Below, piece after piece: positions 42,797 to 51,220 of a stretch of DNA of 64,000 bases; position 1 is the first letter of the stretch, and each line of letters opens with the position of its first letter. The DNA comes from Streptomyces meridianus. GTDB taxonomy: Bacteria; Actinomycetota; Actinomycetes; Streptomycetales; Streptomycetaceae. The position numbers and the translations under genes were made by a program. The notes beneath the pieces were generated by a model. The model had not been told where the DNA came from. It searched no databases and was given only the letters and a program-made list of their open reading frames with translations. The DNA is taken from positions 29,884-93,883 of the forward strand of contig NZ_JAMQGM010000046.1 of assembly GCF_023703325.1 (NCBI RefSeq). The letters run 5' to 3'.

Positions 42797-44182
42797 TCAG
42801 GCGGCGTTCCGGGCGGTGATGCCCTTGGTGGAGGCGATCACGTCCCGCAGCTTCTTGGCCAGTGCCTCGTAGAACAGGCTCAGCGGGAACTCGTCCGGGA
42901 GTACATCGTCCACGAGTTTGCGCGGCGGCTGCGACAGGTCGAGCGCATCCGGCCCCTTGGCCCACACAGAGCCCGGGTGGGGGGCGAGGTACCGGGAGAC
43001 GAGGTCGTAGGCCGCGAACCAGTGCACGATCTTGGGCCGGTCGATGCCGTCCCGGTACAGCTGCTCGATCTCGGCGCAGAGCTCGTTGGTCACCTGCGGG
43101 GCGCGCTCCCAGTCGATGGAGAGCTTGTTGTCGGTCCAGCGGACGACGTCGTGCTGGTGCAGGTAGGCGAAGAGCAGCTGACCGCCGAGCCCGTCGTAGT
43201 TGCGGACGCGGTCGCCGGTGACCGGGAAGCGGAACATCCGGTCGAGGATCACCGTGTACTGGACGTCGCGGGCCTGCACGAACCCCTCGGCCTCGAGCTT
43301 GACGGCCTCGCGAAAGGCGGTGAGGTCGCACCGCAGCTCCTCCAGGCCGTACATCCAGAACGGCTGGCGCTGCTTGATCATGAACGGGTCGAACGGCAGG
43401 TCGCCGTGGCTGTGCGTGCGGTCGTGGACCATGTCCCACAGCACGAACGCCTGCTGGCAGCGCTGCTGGTCGCGGAGCAGGTCGCGGATGTCGCCGGGGA
43501 GGTCGAGCGAGAGGGTCTCGACGGCGGCCTCGCTGACGCGCCGGAAGCGAGCAGCCTCGCGGTCGCAGAAGATCCCGCCCCAGGTGAAGCGCTCCGGGGC
43601 CTCGCGCACGGCGATGGTCTCCGGGAACAGGACGGCGGAGTTGGTGTCGTACCCGGCGGTGAAGTCCTCGAAGGTGATGCCGAGGAACAGCGGGTTGTCG
43701 AACCGGGTGCGCTCGAGGTCGGCCAACCAGTCCGGCCACACCACGCGCAGCACGACCGCCTCGAGGTTTCGGTCGGGGTTGCCGTTCTGCGTGTACATGG
43801 GGAAGACGACGAGGTGCTGGAGGCCGTCACGGCGCTGGGCGGCGGGCTGGAAGGCGAGGAGCGAGTCGAGGAAGTCGGGGGTGGTGTATCCGGCCTCGGC
43901 CCAGCGGCGGAGGTCGGCCGCTGCGGCCCGCAGGTACTCCGCGTCGTGGGGCAGCAGCGGGCTCAGCTCCTGGACGGCGGAGACGATCCGGTCCAGGACA
44001 GCCGTCACTGCGGAGCGGGCGGGCGCCCCCTCGGCCTCGAAGTCGATCGAGCCGTCCTTCGACTGCCAGGGACGGATTTCCTCCACAGCAGCCTTGAGGA
44101 CGGGCCAGGCCGGGTGGTCCACCACCGACTTGCCGGGCAGAACATCGCCGTCCGCCGGATTCTGCACAAGGATTTCCGTCAT
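42797..44182 (-). CDS. DUF6421 family protein
   Basis: A 461-aa protein of an actinobacterial family of unknown function. A histidine-rich centre, MVHDRTHSHGDLPFDPFMIK (about residues 255-275), followed by QPFWMYGLEELRCDL, suggests a metal-dependent active site. Another conserved-looking region is WTDNKLSIDWERAP near the C-terminus. No membrane segment or signal peptide. ATG preceded by GGAGAG. It heads an operon with the SDR and threonine aldolase, so a role in modifying a hydroxy-amino acid or aldehyde is conceivable, but unproven. Confidence 0.75.
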   Translation of the reverse strand: MTEILVQNPADGDVLPGKSVVDHPAWPVLKAAVEEIRPWQSKDGSIDFEAEGAPARSAVTAVLDRIVSAVQELSPLLPHDAEYLRAAAADLRRWAEAGYTTPDFLDSLLAFQPAAQRRDGLQHLVVFPMYTQNGNPDRNLEAVVLRVVWPDWLADLERTRFDNPLFLGITFEDFTAGYDTNSAVLFPETIAVREAPERFTWGGIFCDREAARFRRVSEAAVETLSLDLPGDIRDLLRDQQRCQQAFVLWDMVHDRTHSHGDLPFDPFMIKQRQPFWMYGLEELRCDLTAFREAVKLEAEGFVQARDVQYTVILDRMFRFPVTGDRVRNYDGLGGQLLFAYLHQHDVVRWTDNKLSIDWERAPQVTNELCAEIEQLYRDGIDRPKIVHWFAAYDLVSRYLAPHPGSVWAKGPDALDLSQPPRKLVDDVLPDEFPLSLFYEALAKKLRDVIASTKGITARNAA

Positions 44183-44555
44183 GACTCACTCTCCGCGGGA
44201 GATTTTTGCGTCCTCATACCGTAGCCGGACAAGACTCGTCCACTCAAACGGGGCCACCGGAGATCGTCCTGCGGAACACCCGGCATCGCCGCTGATCTTC
44301 CTGTCGGACACCACTACCCACGATACGTCCGGACAGTCCTTCCGACTCCTCGGAGCACCCCGTACCGGCCGGACCGCGGTCCTGCCGTCAGCACGCGAGG
44401 CCGGCTCCCACTCGCGGGTGAGGAGGGCCGCGGACTCATGTCGTGACCGGGGCCCGGACGGGTAGGGGCCATTAGGCTGCGTGCTTGCTCACGCGTGTGC
44501 TGCCGACGATCGCGTCGTCCGGGGGCCGGCTCGGTGCCCCGGGAAGGAGACCGCC
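44183..44555. other. Divergent intergenic region, DUF6421 operon and GDPD gene
   Basis: No gene is supported. Near the DUF6421 start there is an AT-rich stretch (44195-44225) that probably contains its promoter, and a series of TGTCGGACA/GTCCGGAC-type short palindromes near 44303-44335. At 44472-44477 TAGGCT is a candidate -10 box for the GDPD gene, giving a leader of about 70 bases. Confidence 0.55.
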
Positions 44556-45239
44556 TTGACTTTCCTCACCATCGGACACCGCGGTGCGATGGGCGTCGAG
44601 CCCGAGAACACGCTGCGTTCCTTCGTCCGGGCCGAACGCGAGGGCCTGGACGTGATCGAGCTCGACCTGCATCTGAGCAAGGACGGCGCCCTGGTGGTCA
44701 TGCACGACGCCGAGGTGGACCGCACGACCGACGGCACGGGCGCCATCAGCGACTTCACCCTTGCCGAACTGCGCGAACTCGACGCCGGGGAGGGGGAGCG
44801 GGTCCCCCTCTTCGAGGAGGTCCTCGACGCGGTCGAGGCACCTCTCCAGGCGGAGATCAAGGACGTGACCGCGGCGCGCGTCCTGGCCGAGGTCATGCAC
44901 CGCCGCAACCTCGTGGAGCGCGTCGAGGTGCTGTCGTTCCACGACGAGGCCGTTGCCGAAATCGCCCGGCTCGTCCCCGGCGTGCGCACCGCGCTCGTCG
45001 CAAGCCGCTACGGCCTCGACGTGGTCGACCGCGCGGTCGCGGTGGGCGCAGGGTCAGTGGTGCTCAACATCCGCCGGCTGACGCTGGAGATCGTGGAACG
45101 GGCCCACACGGCACATCTGAAGGTCATCGGCTGGGTGGTCAACACCCAGGACCACCTGCGCCTGGTCCGCGGCCTGGGTCTGGACGGGGCGACGACCGAC
45201 TTCCCGGCGATCAAGCTCACGGGCCGGTTCACGGCCTGA
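44556..45239 (+). CDS. glpQ: Glycerophosphodiester phosphodiesterase
   Basis: A 227-aa GDPD-domain enzyme hydrolysing glycerophosphodiesters to glycerol-3-phosphate and an alcohol. Catalytic and metal residues are visible in IGHRGAMGVEPENTL (first catalytic His and Glu), ELDLHLSKDG (Glu/Asp ligands), VVMHDAEVDRTTDG (second His) and LQAEIKD. No signal peptide, so the cytoplasmic UgpQ-like form. The start is TTG, supported by GGAAGGAGA ending 6 bases upstream and by the immediate TFLTIGHRG start of the domain. Confidence 0.88.
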   Translation: MTFLTIGHRGAMGVEPENTLRSFVRAEREGLDVIELDLHLSKDGALVVMHDAEVDRTTDGTGAISDFTLAELRELDAGEGERVPLFEEVLDAVEAPLQAEIKDVTAARVLAEVMHRRNLVERVEVLSFHDEAVAEIARLVPGVRTALVASRYGLDVVDRAVAVGAGSVVLNIRRLTLEIVERAHTAHLKVIGWVVNTQDHLRLVRGLGLDGATTDFPAIKLTGRFTA

Positions 45240-45257
45240 CCCGGCCGCACCTGCACA

Positions 45258-45278
45258 TCACCGGGAAGCGGCCGGTGA
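45258..45278. terminator. Small bidirectional terminator candidate
   Basis: TCACCGG (45258-45264) and CCGGTGA (45272-45278) form a 7-bp stem with a 7-base loop in the 41-base gap between the convergent GDPD and GNAT genes; an overlapping 8-bp pairing (45241-45248 with 45268-45275) is also possible. Confidence 0.5.
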
Positions 45279-45280
45279 CG

Positions 45281-45838
45281 TCAGCCCAGCTTCTTGACCA
45301 GCAGTTCGAACTCGAGATCGTCCCGCCGGGGGATGCCGAACCTCTCGTCGCCGTACGGGAACGGCGAGGTCCTCCCGGTGCGGAGGTAGCCGCGCCGCTC
45401 GTACCACCCGATGAGATCGGCCCGGGCCGAGAGCACCGTCATGTGCATCTCCCCCGCCTCCCACTCGGCGCGCGCCAGCCGCTCGGCCTCAGCGAGGACC
45501 CGCTTCCCGAGACCCTCGCCCTGCAGCAGCGGACGGACCGCGAACATGCCGAAGTAGGCGTGGGGGCCCCGGTTCTCGAGCTGGCAGCAGGCGACCGGCC
45601 GGCCGTCCCGCTCGGCGATCAGCAACCGCCCGGCCACGCCCCGCACGATGCTGCCCACCCCTTCGGCGTCGGTGCGCCGGCCGTCCAGCAGGTCCGCCTC
45701 CGTGGTCCAGCCGGCCCGGCTCGCCTCACCGCGGTAGGCCGACTCGACGAGCGCGACGAGGGCGGGGACGTCCTCTTCCACGGCGTCCCGGAACGTCAGC
45801 CGCCCCGGGGTGGTCGCGGTGGCCCGAATCGTGTCCAT
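45281..45838 (-). CDS. GNAT-family N-acetyltransferase
   Basis: A 185-aa GNAT protein. It begins the domain with LTFRDAVEEDVPALVALV, shows the acetyl-CoA motif A in FAVRPLLQGEGLGKRVL (Q/R-x-x-G-x-G/A), and ends with the motif B segment LIGWYERRGYLRTG. The acceptor is unknown. ATG with GAGGA upstream. Convergent with the GDPD gene. Confidence 0.85.
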   Translation of the reverse strand: MDTIRATATTPGRLTFRDAVEEDVPALVALVESAYRGEASRAGWTTEADLLDGRRTDAEGVGSIVRGVAGRLLIAERDGRPVACCQLENRGPHAYFGMFAVRPLLQGEGLGKRVLAEAERLARAEWEAGEMHMTVLSARADLIGWYERRGYLRTGRTSPFPYGDERFGIPRRDDLEFELLVKKLG

Positions 45839-45912
45839 GCAGTGGTCCTCTCATGCCGGTCGGGGCCAGGCTAGCGGCCGCGCCGGGCGGGCCCCGACGC
45901 GGCCGGGGGACG

Positions 45913-45918
45913 TAGGGT
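45913..45918 (+). promoter_or_regulatory. Candidate leaderless -10 box (TAGGGT)
   Basis: TAGGGT, then CACGGC, then the ATG of the VOC gene at 45925; the box ends at -7. Confidence 0.5.
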
Positions 45919-45924
45919 CACGGC

Positions 45925-46311
45925 ATGGTCCACGTACTGAGCAGCCGGATCCTTTTGCGGCCGACCGACCCCGACCGGAGCCGGGCTTTCTACCGCGAGG
46001 CGCTCGGACTCGCGATCCACCGGGAGTTCAGCACCGGCCCCGCGCGGGGCACGGTCTACTTCCTCGGCAACGGGCTCCTCGAGGTGTCCGGCCGGTCCGA
46101 GCAGCCCCCCGCACCGGGGCTCCAGCTCTGGCTCCAGGTCGAGGACAGCGCGGCGGCCCACGCGGAACTCGCGGAGCGGGGCGTGGAGATCCTACGGCCG
46201 CCACAACAGGAGCCCTGGGGTCTCATCGAGATGTGGATCGCCGATCCCGACGGCGTGCGGATCGTCGTCGTGGAGATCCCGGCCGACCACCCGCTGCGCC
46301 ATCGCCCGTGA
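45925..46311 (+). CDS. VOC-family (glyoxalase/bleomycin-resistance-like) protein
   Basis: A 128-aa protein with two beta-alpha-beta-beta-beta modules. RILLRPTDPDRSRAFYREAL opens the first; VEDSAAAHAELAERGVEIL and IEMWIADPDGVRIVVVEIP the second, ending with the metal-ligand glutamate in VVVEIP. The fold covers glyoxalases, extradiol dioxygenases and drug-binding proteins; function here unknown. Apparently leaderless. Confidence 0.82.
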   Translation: MVHVLSSRILLRPTDPDRSRAFYREALGLAIHREFSTGPARGTVYFLGNGLLEVSGRSEQPPAPGLQLWLQVEDSAAAHAELAERGVEILRPPQQEPWGLIEMWIADPDGVRIVVVEIPADHPLRHRP

Positions 46312-46406
46312 GACCTGCTGCGCCCCCTCCCTGCCCCCGTGCGCTCCCCTGAGGCCCGGACGCGGCGGGCAGTATCCCGGTGCCCGACGACACCGGGGAG
46401 GTGGCC

Positions 46407-46991
46407 GTGCACGCGCCGCCACTGGTCGGCTGGTACCTGGTTGCTCTGGGCGGTCTCACCGGCGGCTGCTGTCTGCTGCGGCTGTGCGCCGGCCTTCGGA
46501 CGGGCCGCCGGCAGCCGGCGGGCGAGGCACTGATGGGGCTCGGGATGGCGGCCATGTCACTGCCCGTCGGCGCCGTCCGCGAACATCCGTTGGCCCAGCC
46601 CGTGTTCGCGGTCGTGTTCGCGGTCGCGGCCGGGCACGGCCTGGTTCATGCACGGACCGGCGGCGTCCGGCTGCACCACCTGCTGGGGTGCCTGTCCATG
46701 GTGTACATGACGCTCGCGATGCCGGGCCCAGGCGCGGTGCACGCCGGAACCGGGCCCGCGCATCCCGGCGGGGGCGGCGTCCCGCTGCTGACCGGGCTGC
46801 TGCTCGCGTACTACGCCGTCCTCGTCCTGCGGTACGGACTGCTGTTGGCACCGGCCGGTGCCGCCCCTGCGGTACGGGCCCCCGCGGAAGCAGGGGCCGC
46901 CGGACGCTGTGCCGGACCGCTGCCCGAACTGGCCCGTGCCGGCCGGTTGTCCATGGCCATCGGCATGTTCACCATGCTGCTGGCCCTCTGA
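46407..46991 (+). CDS. DUF5134 membrane protein
   Basis: A 194-aa protein with about five membrane helices. The regions PLVGWYLVALGGLTGGCCLL, GLGMAAMSLPVG, LLGCLSMVYMTLAMPG and the C-terminal LSMAIGMFTMLLAL are typical of the actinobacterial DUF5134 family, whose conserved Met/His residues in the helices suggest a metal (copper?) link that is unproven. Start GTG 46407 has GGGGAGG 6 bases upstream; a GTG at 46380 is an alternative. It precedes the M56 peptidase gene by 101 bases. Confidence 0.75.
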   Translation: MHAPPLVGWYLVALGGLTGGCCLLRLCAGLRTGRRQPAGEALMGLGMAAMSLPVGAVREHPLAQPVFAVVFAVAAGHGLVHARTGGVRLHHLLGCLSMVYMTLAMPGPGAVHAGTGPAHPGGGGVPLLTGLLLAYYAVLVLRYGLLLAPAGAAPAVRAPAEAGAAGRCAGPLPELARAGRLSMAIGMFTMLLAL

Positions 46992-47080
46992 GCCGTCCGC
47001 TCCGCCCCAGGGGGCACGGCGGGGTGCGTGGCTTCCGTCACTTCGCCGTCGGGCCGATACCGGCGGGTGGCCCCCGCTCT

Positions 47081-47086
47081 TAGGCT
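47081..47086 (+). promoter_or_regulatory. Candidate leaderless -10 box (TAGGCT)
   Basis: TAGGCT, then GAGGCC, then the ATG of the M56 gene at 47093; the box ends at -7. GAGG also overlaps a weak ribosome binding site for the second ATG at 47096. Confidence 0.5.
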
Positions 47087-47092
47087 GAGGCC

Positions 47093-48028
47093 ATGATGCT
47101 CCCGCTGGCACTGCTGGCCCTCGGTGGGCTGGCCGCGGCCGTCGCACCCCGCATGCTGGCGAGGGCGCAATGGCCGGACCGCGAACCCGTGCTCGCCCTG
47201 TGGGTGTGGCAGTGCGTTGTCGCCGCCGTCCTGATGTGCTGCGTGCTGGCCATGGCACTGACCGGCGCCGCAGCCTGGGAAGCGGTCCAGACCCATGTCT
47301 TCGCGCACGCGCCGACGGGCGTCGTGGAGGCGTACGCGCTGCACGCCTACGGGCCGTGGTCGGGGACCCTGGCGGTGGTGCTCGCCGGCGGCGGGCTGTG
47401 GACGGCTGCGATGCTCGCCCGCGAGGTGGTGCGAACACGGGCCGTGCGCCGGCGGCGCCGTGCGGAACTCCTGGACCGTTCCCCGCTGATGCCGGGCGAG
47501 GCACCGGGCGGCAACCGCCTCGTCGTGCTGGAGGACGACCGGCCCGGGGCCTGGTGGCTGACCGGACCGGAGCCTCGACTGGCCATCACCACAGGGGCAC
47601 TTCGGCGCCTCGACCGGCGTCAGCTGGACGCCGTCCTCGCCCACGAGCAAGGCCATGAGCGCGCCCGGCACGACTGGCTGCTGCACTGTTCGGGGGCGCT
47701 CGCGGCCGGCTTCCCCCAGGTCCCGGTGTTCGCGGCGTTCCGCGAGGAGATGCACCGTCTCGTCGAGTTGGCAGCGGACGACGTCGCCTCCCGCCGCTTC
47801 GGACGGCTGACCGTTGCGCTGGCCCTGGTGGGAATCAACGAGGACCGTGCCGTCTTCGGCCCCTGCCCCGGTGGTTCGGCCCAGGTGCCCCAGCGCGTCG
47901 ACCGGCTGCTCTCCGCCGCTCCCCGGTTGGCGCCGGTGCGCAGGCTTCAACTGACCGCGGCCGCGGCCCTGGTTCCGGTCGTCCCGTTGCTGATGACCTT
48001 CGCGCCTGGACTGCGTGCGTTGGGGTAG
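47093..48028 (+). CDS. M56-family (BlaR1/MecR1-type) membrane metallopeptidase
   Basis: A 311-aa membrane protease. Helices at the N-terminus and around residues 35-60 and 85-105 precede a cytoplasmic zinc-protease domain with HEQGH (about residue 185) and the third-ligand region VELAADDVASRR. A last helix is near 285. It lacks the extracellular penicillin-binding sensor of BlaR1. The family cleaves transcriptional repressors, often BlaI/MecI; no BlaI gene is adjacent here. It sits between DUF5134 and PAP2 genes and has its own leaderless-type promoter. Confidence 0.85.
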   Translation: MMLPLALLALGGLAAAVAPRMLARAQWPDREPVLALWVWQCVVAAVLMCCVLAMALTGAAAWEAVQTHVFAHAPTGVVEAYALHAYGPWSGTLAVVLAGGGLWTAAMLAREVVRTRAVRRRRRAELLDRSPLMPGEAPGGNRLVVLEDDRPGAWWLTGPEPRLAITTGALRRLDRRQLDAVLAHEQGHERARHDWLLHCSGALAAGFPQVPVFAAFREEMHRLVELAADDVASRRFGRLTVALALVGINEDRAVFGPCPGGSAQVPQRVDRLLSAAPRLAPVRRLQLTAAAALVPVVPLLMTFAPGLRALG

Positions 48029-48062
48029 TTTCGCGGCACACCCCGTTCGTGAGGATCGCACC

Positions 48063-48773
48063 GTGCCCCCCTCTCCCCCGGCCCCTGCCCCGGACCGCCC
48101 CCACCGCGCCCCGGGGGCGGGGGTGCTGTGGGCCACGGTGGCGTGCGCCGTGGCTGCCGTCGTCCTGCTGCTGATGGTGACGTTGTCCTGGCAGCCCCTG
48201 ATCTCGGCGGACCGGTCCGTGGCCCGTGATCTGCACCGCTCGGCGCTGGCCCACCCCGGCTGGACGCACGCCAACCGGGTCCTGACCGACTGGGTCTGGG
48301 ATCCGCTGACCATGCGTGTGCTGCTGCTGGTGGCGGCCGGGCTGCTGCTGTGGCGCAAGCAACGCGTCCTCGCCGCGTGGATCCTCGCCGCCTCGCTGAC
48401 CGGAACGGCGGTGCAGCAGGGGATCAAGGCAGCCGTGGGCCGCGCCCGGCCCGACTGGCAGCGACCGGTCGACACCGCCCACTTCGCGTCGTTCCCGTCC
48501 GGCCACGCGATGACGGCGGCCCTCACCTGCACTCTGCTGCTGTGGCTGCTCCGGCGCGAGGGCGTGCGAGGTCTTCCTGCGGTTCTGACGGCAACCCTGG
48601 CGGCGGTGTCCGTGACGGGGGTCGGCTTCACCCGCCTCTACCTGGGGGTGCACTGGCTGTCCGACGTCCTGGCGGGCTGGCTGCTGGGACTCGCACTGGC
48701 TCTGCCCGCCGCGGGCGCGTACACGCGCTGGGAGTCCGCCGCCCGCAGACGGCCTGCGCGTCCCGAGGCCTGA
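48063..48773 (+). CDS. PAP2-family phosphatase
   Basis: A 236-aa membrane phosphatase. All three catalytic signatures are visible: KAAVGRARP (motif 1), FPSGHAMT (motif 2) and TRLYLGVHWLSDV (motif 3), located between membrane helices so that the active site faces outward. Substrates of the family include undecaprenyl pyrophosphate, phosphatidate and phosphatidylglycerophosphate. GTG start with GAGGATC upstream; 34 bases after the M56 gene. A terminator follows the stop. Confidence 0.88.
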   Translation: MPPSPPAPAPDRPHRAPGAGVLWATVACAVAAVVLLLMVTLSWQPLISADRSVARDLHRSALAHPGWTHANRVLTDWVWDPLTMRVLLLVAAGLLLWRKQRVLAAWILAASLTGTAVQQGIKAAVGRARPDWQRPVDTAHFASFPSGHAMTAALTCTLLLWLLRREGVRGLPAVLTATLAAVSVTGVGFTRLYLGVHWLSDVLAGWLLGLALALPAAGAYTRWESAARRRPARPEA

Positions 48774-48798
48774 CGCCGGTCCGCAGCGGACACGACAA

Positions 48799-48845
48799 AG
48801 CCACCGGTTTCGGACGATCCCCCGCGTCGCCCGAAACCGGTGGCT
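48799..48845 (+). terminator. Intrinsic terminator after PAP2
   Basis: Perfect 15-bp stem (48799-48813 with 48831-48845) and a 17-base loop, 25 bases downstream of the PAP2 stop and upstream of the tetR promoter. Confidence 0.75.
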
Positions 48846-48897
48846 GCTTCATCGAGACTCCTTGACCAGGGCTCGACCGAAGACGTCACGAGTATAC

Positions 48898-48910
48898 TGG
48901 CTCGGAGCCA
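48898..48910. promoter_or_regulatory. Candidate TetR operator
   Basis: TGGCT-CGG-AGCCA, perfect 5-bp arms, directly after TATACT (48892-48897), the probable -10 box, and 20 bases before the TetR start codon. Position suits autorepression. Confidence 0.5.
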
Positions 48911-48930
48911 ATCAACGCAGGAGTTGCCGC

Positions 48931-49599
48931 ATGTCCCCGCGCAGCGCAGCGGTCAACGAGGAATTGCGCCGACGTTCGCGCGAGCGGTTGCTGCAGGCAA
49001 CGACAGATCTCGTGAGGGAGCGTGGGTACGAGGCCACCACGCTGGGCGACATAGCAGACCGGGCCGGGTCGGCACGCGGGCTGGTCTCCTACTACTTCCC
49101 GGGGAAGCGGCAGCTTCTGCAGTCGGCCGTGCACCGGCTGATGCATCTGACACTGGACGCGGCGCTGCACCGCGAGCCCGTGCCCGCCGGGCCGGGCGCC
49201 GGACAGGAGCGGCTGGCCCGGGCCATCGACGCCGTACTCGGGCTGGCGGTGGACCATCCGCTCCTCATGCGCACCCACATGGCCGGGATACTCCAGGCCG
49301 AGGGTTTCGTGCAGTGCCCGGAACAGCAGCGGCTCGCCACCCTGCTGCGGGAAACCGTGGCCGGCTGGGGCTCCACGGACCCGGACACCGACTACCCGCT
49401 GCTGCGGGCGCTGTTGATGGGCGCGGTCTTCGCCGTGCTGCTGCCGGGGGCGCCGATGCCGGTGAACCGGCTGCGTGCGGAGCTGTTCCAGCGCTTCGGA
49501 CTGGCCTGGGAACGCGGTGTCCCGCCGGACGGCGGGCCGTCCGGCGGGACACGGTCGGATTCGGTCAGTGACGGTAGTCGGGCTGGGTCTGGACGTTGA
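48931..49599 (+). CDS. TetR-family transcriptional regulator
   Basis: A 222-aa TetR repressor. The HTH is in RERGYEATTLGDIADRAGSA, followed by the conserved GLVSYYFPGKRQLLQSA. The C-terminal ligand domain is helical and ends in a Gly/Ser-rich tail. ATG with GGAG 8 bases upstream. A palindrome overlapping its promoter suggests autoregulation. Its 3' end overlaps the convergent LVIVD gene by 35 bases. Confidence 0.88.
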   Translation: MSPRSAAVNEELRRRSRERLLQATTDLVRERGYEATTLGDIADRAGSARGLVSYYFPGKRQLLQSAVHRLMHLTLDAALHREPVPAGPGAGQERLARAIDAVLGLAVDHPLLMRTHMAGILQAEGFVQCPEQQRLATLLRETVAGWGSTDPDTDYPLLRALLMGAVFAVLLPGAPMPVNRLRAELFQRFGLAWERGVPPDGGPSGGTRSDSVSDGSRAGSGR

Positions 49600-51049
49600 G
49601 CTCGTCCATCCGGACCTTCTTCGCGCCGTCCGTCCGGCGGTCGTCGATCCGCAGGACGTCGAAGCCCTTCACCAGGTCGTTCGAGTAGATGTAGCCGTTG
49701 TAGTAGTAGGCGGACCACGAACCGCCACCCACCATGGTGTCGGCCGAGATCGGGCCGCGCTCGAAGTAGCCGATCTCCTTGGGCTTGGCGGAGTCGGTGA
49801 AGTCCCAGATGGACACGCCGCCCTGGTACCACGCCTGGACCATGATGTCGCGGCCCTTCACGGGGATCAGCGAGCCGTTGTGGGCGACGCAGTTCTCGGT
49901 GTCGGCCTGGTGCCGGGGGATCTTGTAGTAGCTGCGGAAGACGAGCTTGCGCTTGTCTCCCTTGCCCACGAGGTCGTAGATGCCGTCGGCGCCGCGGTCC
50001 GGGCCGACCTCCTCGTTGCAGGTGGCCGCGCCGCCGCCGCCGAGCTCGTCGGTGAACACGACCTTGTCGCCGCGCTCGTTGAACGTCGCCGAGTGCCAGA
50101 AGGCGAAGTTGACGTTGTCCTGGACCCGGTCGATCACCTTGGGCGCTGCCGGACGGGACACGTCCATCAGGATCCCGTCACCCATGCACGCGCCGGCCGC
50201 CAGCTTCAGCTTCGGGAAGGCGGTGATGTCGTGGCAGCCGGTGGTCTTCGAGACACCCGGGTTGGTGGGCCCGCCCGGGTTCCCTCCGTCCGGGAAGAGG
50301 ACGGGGAAGTCGACCGTCGCAGCCTTCTGCGGGGCCTTCCGCGGCACCTTGATGATCGAGATGCCGTCGTGCGGAGGCTGGCAGTCCGGGAAGCTCTCGC
50401 TGGGCGAGTACGAGGAGACGTAGAGGTAGACGTCGCGCCGGTCGGGGACCAGTGTGTGGGTGTGCGAGCCGCAGGCGGTCTCGACGGCGGCCACGTACTT
50501 CGGATTCCGCTTGTCACTGATGTCGAAGATCTTCATGCCCTCCCACGAGGACTTCTCCGTCGCGGGCTGCGTCGTGCTGGTGCACGAGTTGTCGCTGCGG
50601 GAGGAGTCGGTGGAGAGGAACAGCAGATCGCCGGAGACGGAGATGTCGTTCTGCGATCCGGGGCAGAGCACCTGGCTGACGGTCTTCGGCGCCTTGGGGT
50701 TGCTGATGTCGAAGATCCGGAAACCGTCGTAGTTGCCGGCGAAGGCGTACTTGCCCTGGAAGGCGAGGTCCGAGTTCGTGCCCTTCAGCGCGTCCTTCGG
50801 GATGTTGACGAGATGGCGCACGTTGTCGCTGGTGACGATCTCGTCAACACCCGGTATCTCGCCGCTCTTGATGGCTGCCCGGGTGTCTGCGGCCTGCTCC
50901 TGCGAGACCCGCTTCGAACCGGGTTCGCCGCCGGGTTCCGGTACGGCCACCGCCGGGCCGGCCGCCAGGAAGGTCGCCAGCAGCCCGAAGGCCGCTGCTG
51001 CCACCCCCCAGCGTCTGCGCCGCACGCGAGAGATGTGCCACGAGGTCAC
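49565..51049 (-). CDS. Secreted LVIVD beta-propeller repeat protein
   Basis: A 494-aa exported protein. The N-terminus RVRRRRWGVAAAAFGLLATF with AVA cleavage near residue 35 is a signal peptide with Tat-like arginines. The mature protein has LVIVD-type repeats: YDGFRIFDISNPKAPKTV, EGMKIFDISDKRNPKYV, ILMDVSRPAAPKVI and GVSIWDFTDSAKPKEI, probably a six- or seven-bladed propeller. Function unknown. GTG start with AAAGGAGG 6 bases upstream. It is divergent from the DUF305 lipoprotein, 171 bases apart. Confidence 0.85.
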   Translation of the reverse strand: MTSWHISRVRRRRWGVAAAAFGLLATFLAAGPAVAVPEPGGEPGSKRVSQEQAADTRAAIKSGEIPGVDEIVTSDNVRHLVNIPKDALKGTNSDLAFQGKYAFAGNYDGFRIFDISNPKAPKTVSQVLCPGSQNDISVSGDLLFLSTDSSRSDNSCTSTTQPATEKSSWEGMKIFDISDKRNPKYVAAVETACGSHTHTLVPDRRDVYLYVSSYSPSESFPDCQPPHDGISIIKVPRKAPQKAATVDFPVLFPDGGNPGGPTNPGVSKTTGCHDITAFPKLKLAAGACMGDGILMDVSRPAAPKVIDRVQDNVNFAFWHSATFNERGDKVVFTDELGGGGAATCNEEVGPDRGADGIYDLVGKGDKRKLVFRSYYKIPRHQADTENCVAHNGSLIPVKGRDIMVQAWYQGGVSIWDFTDSAKPKEIGYFERGPISADTMVGGGSWSAYYYNGYIYSNDLVKGFDVLRIDDRRTDGAKKVRMDELNVQTQPDYRH

Positions 51050-51220
51050 TACGGCCTCCTTTGTGGGATGTTCGATCCGAGAGTCGAGTCGACGCTCGAA
51101 GTATCGCCCCTCTCATGTACATCTCAACAGATGACAACGGGCCGGATTCGGGAATTCCCCTCCCCAACTCCGCCCCGATCGTGTTGAGATGGCCCCCACC
51201 GCCGTCTTCCTGGAGGCACC

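Noticed and set aside
49092..49552. Minus-strand frames opposite the TetR gene
   Set aside because: No motifs or ribosome binding sites; third-codon bias follows the plus-strand tetR.
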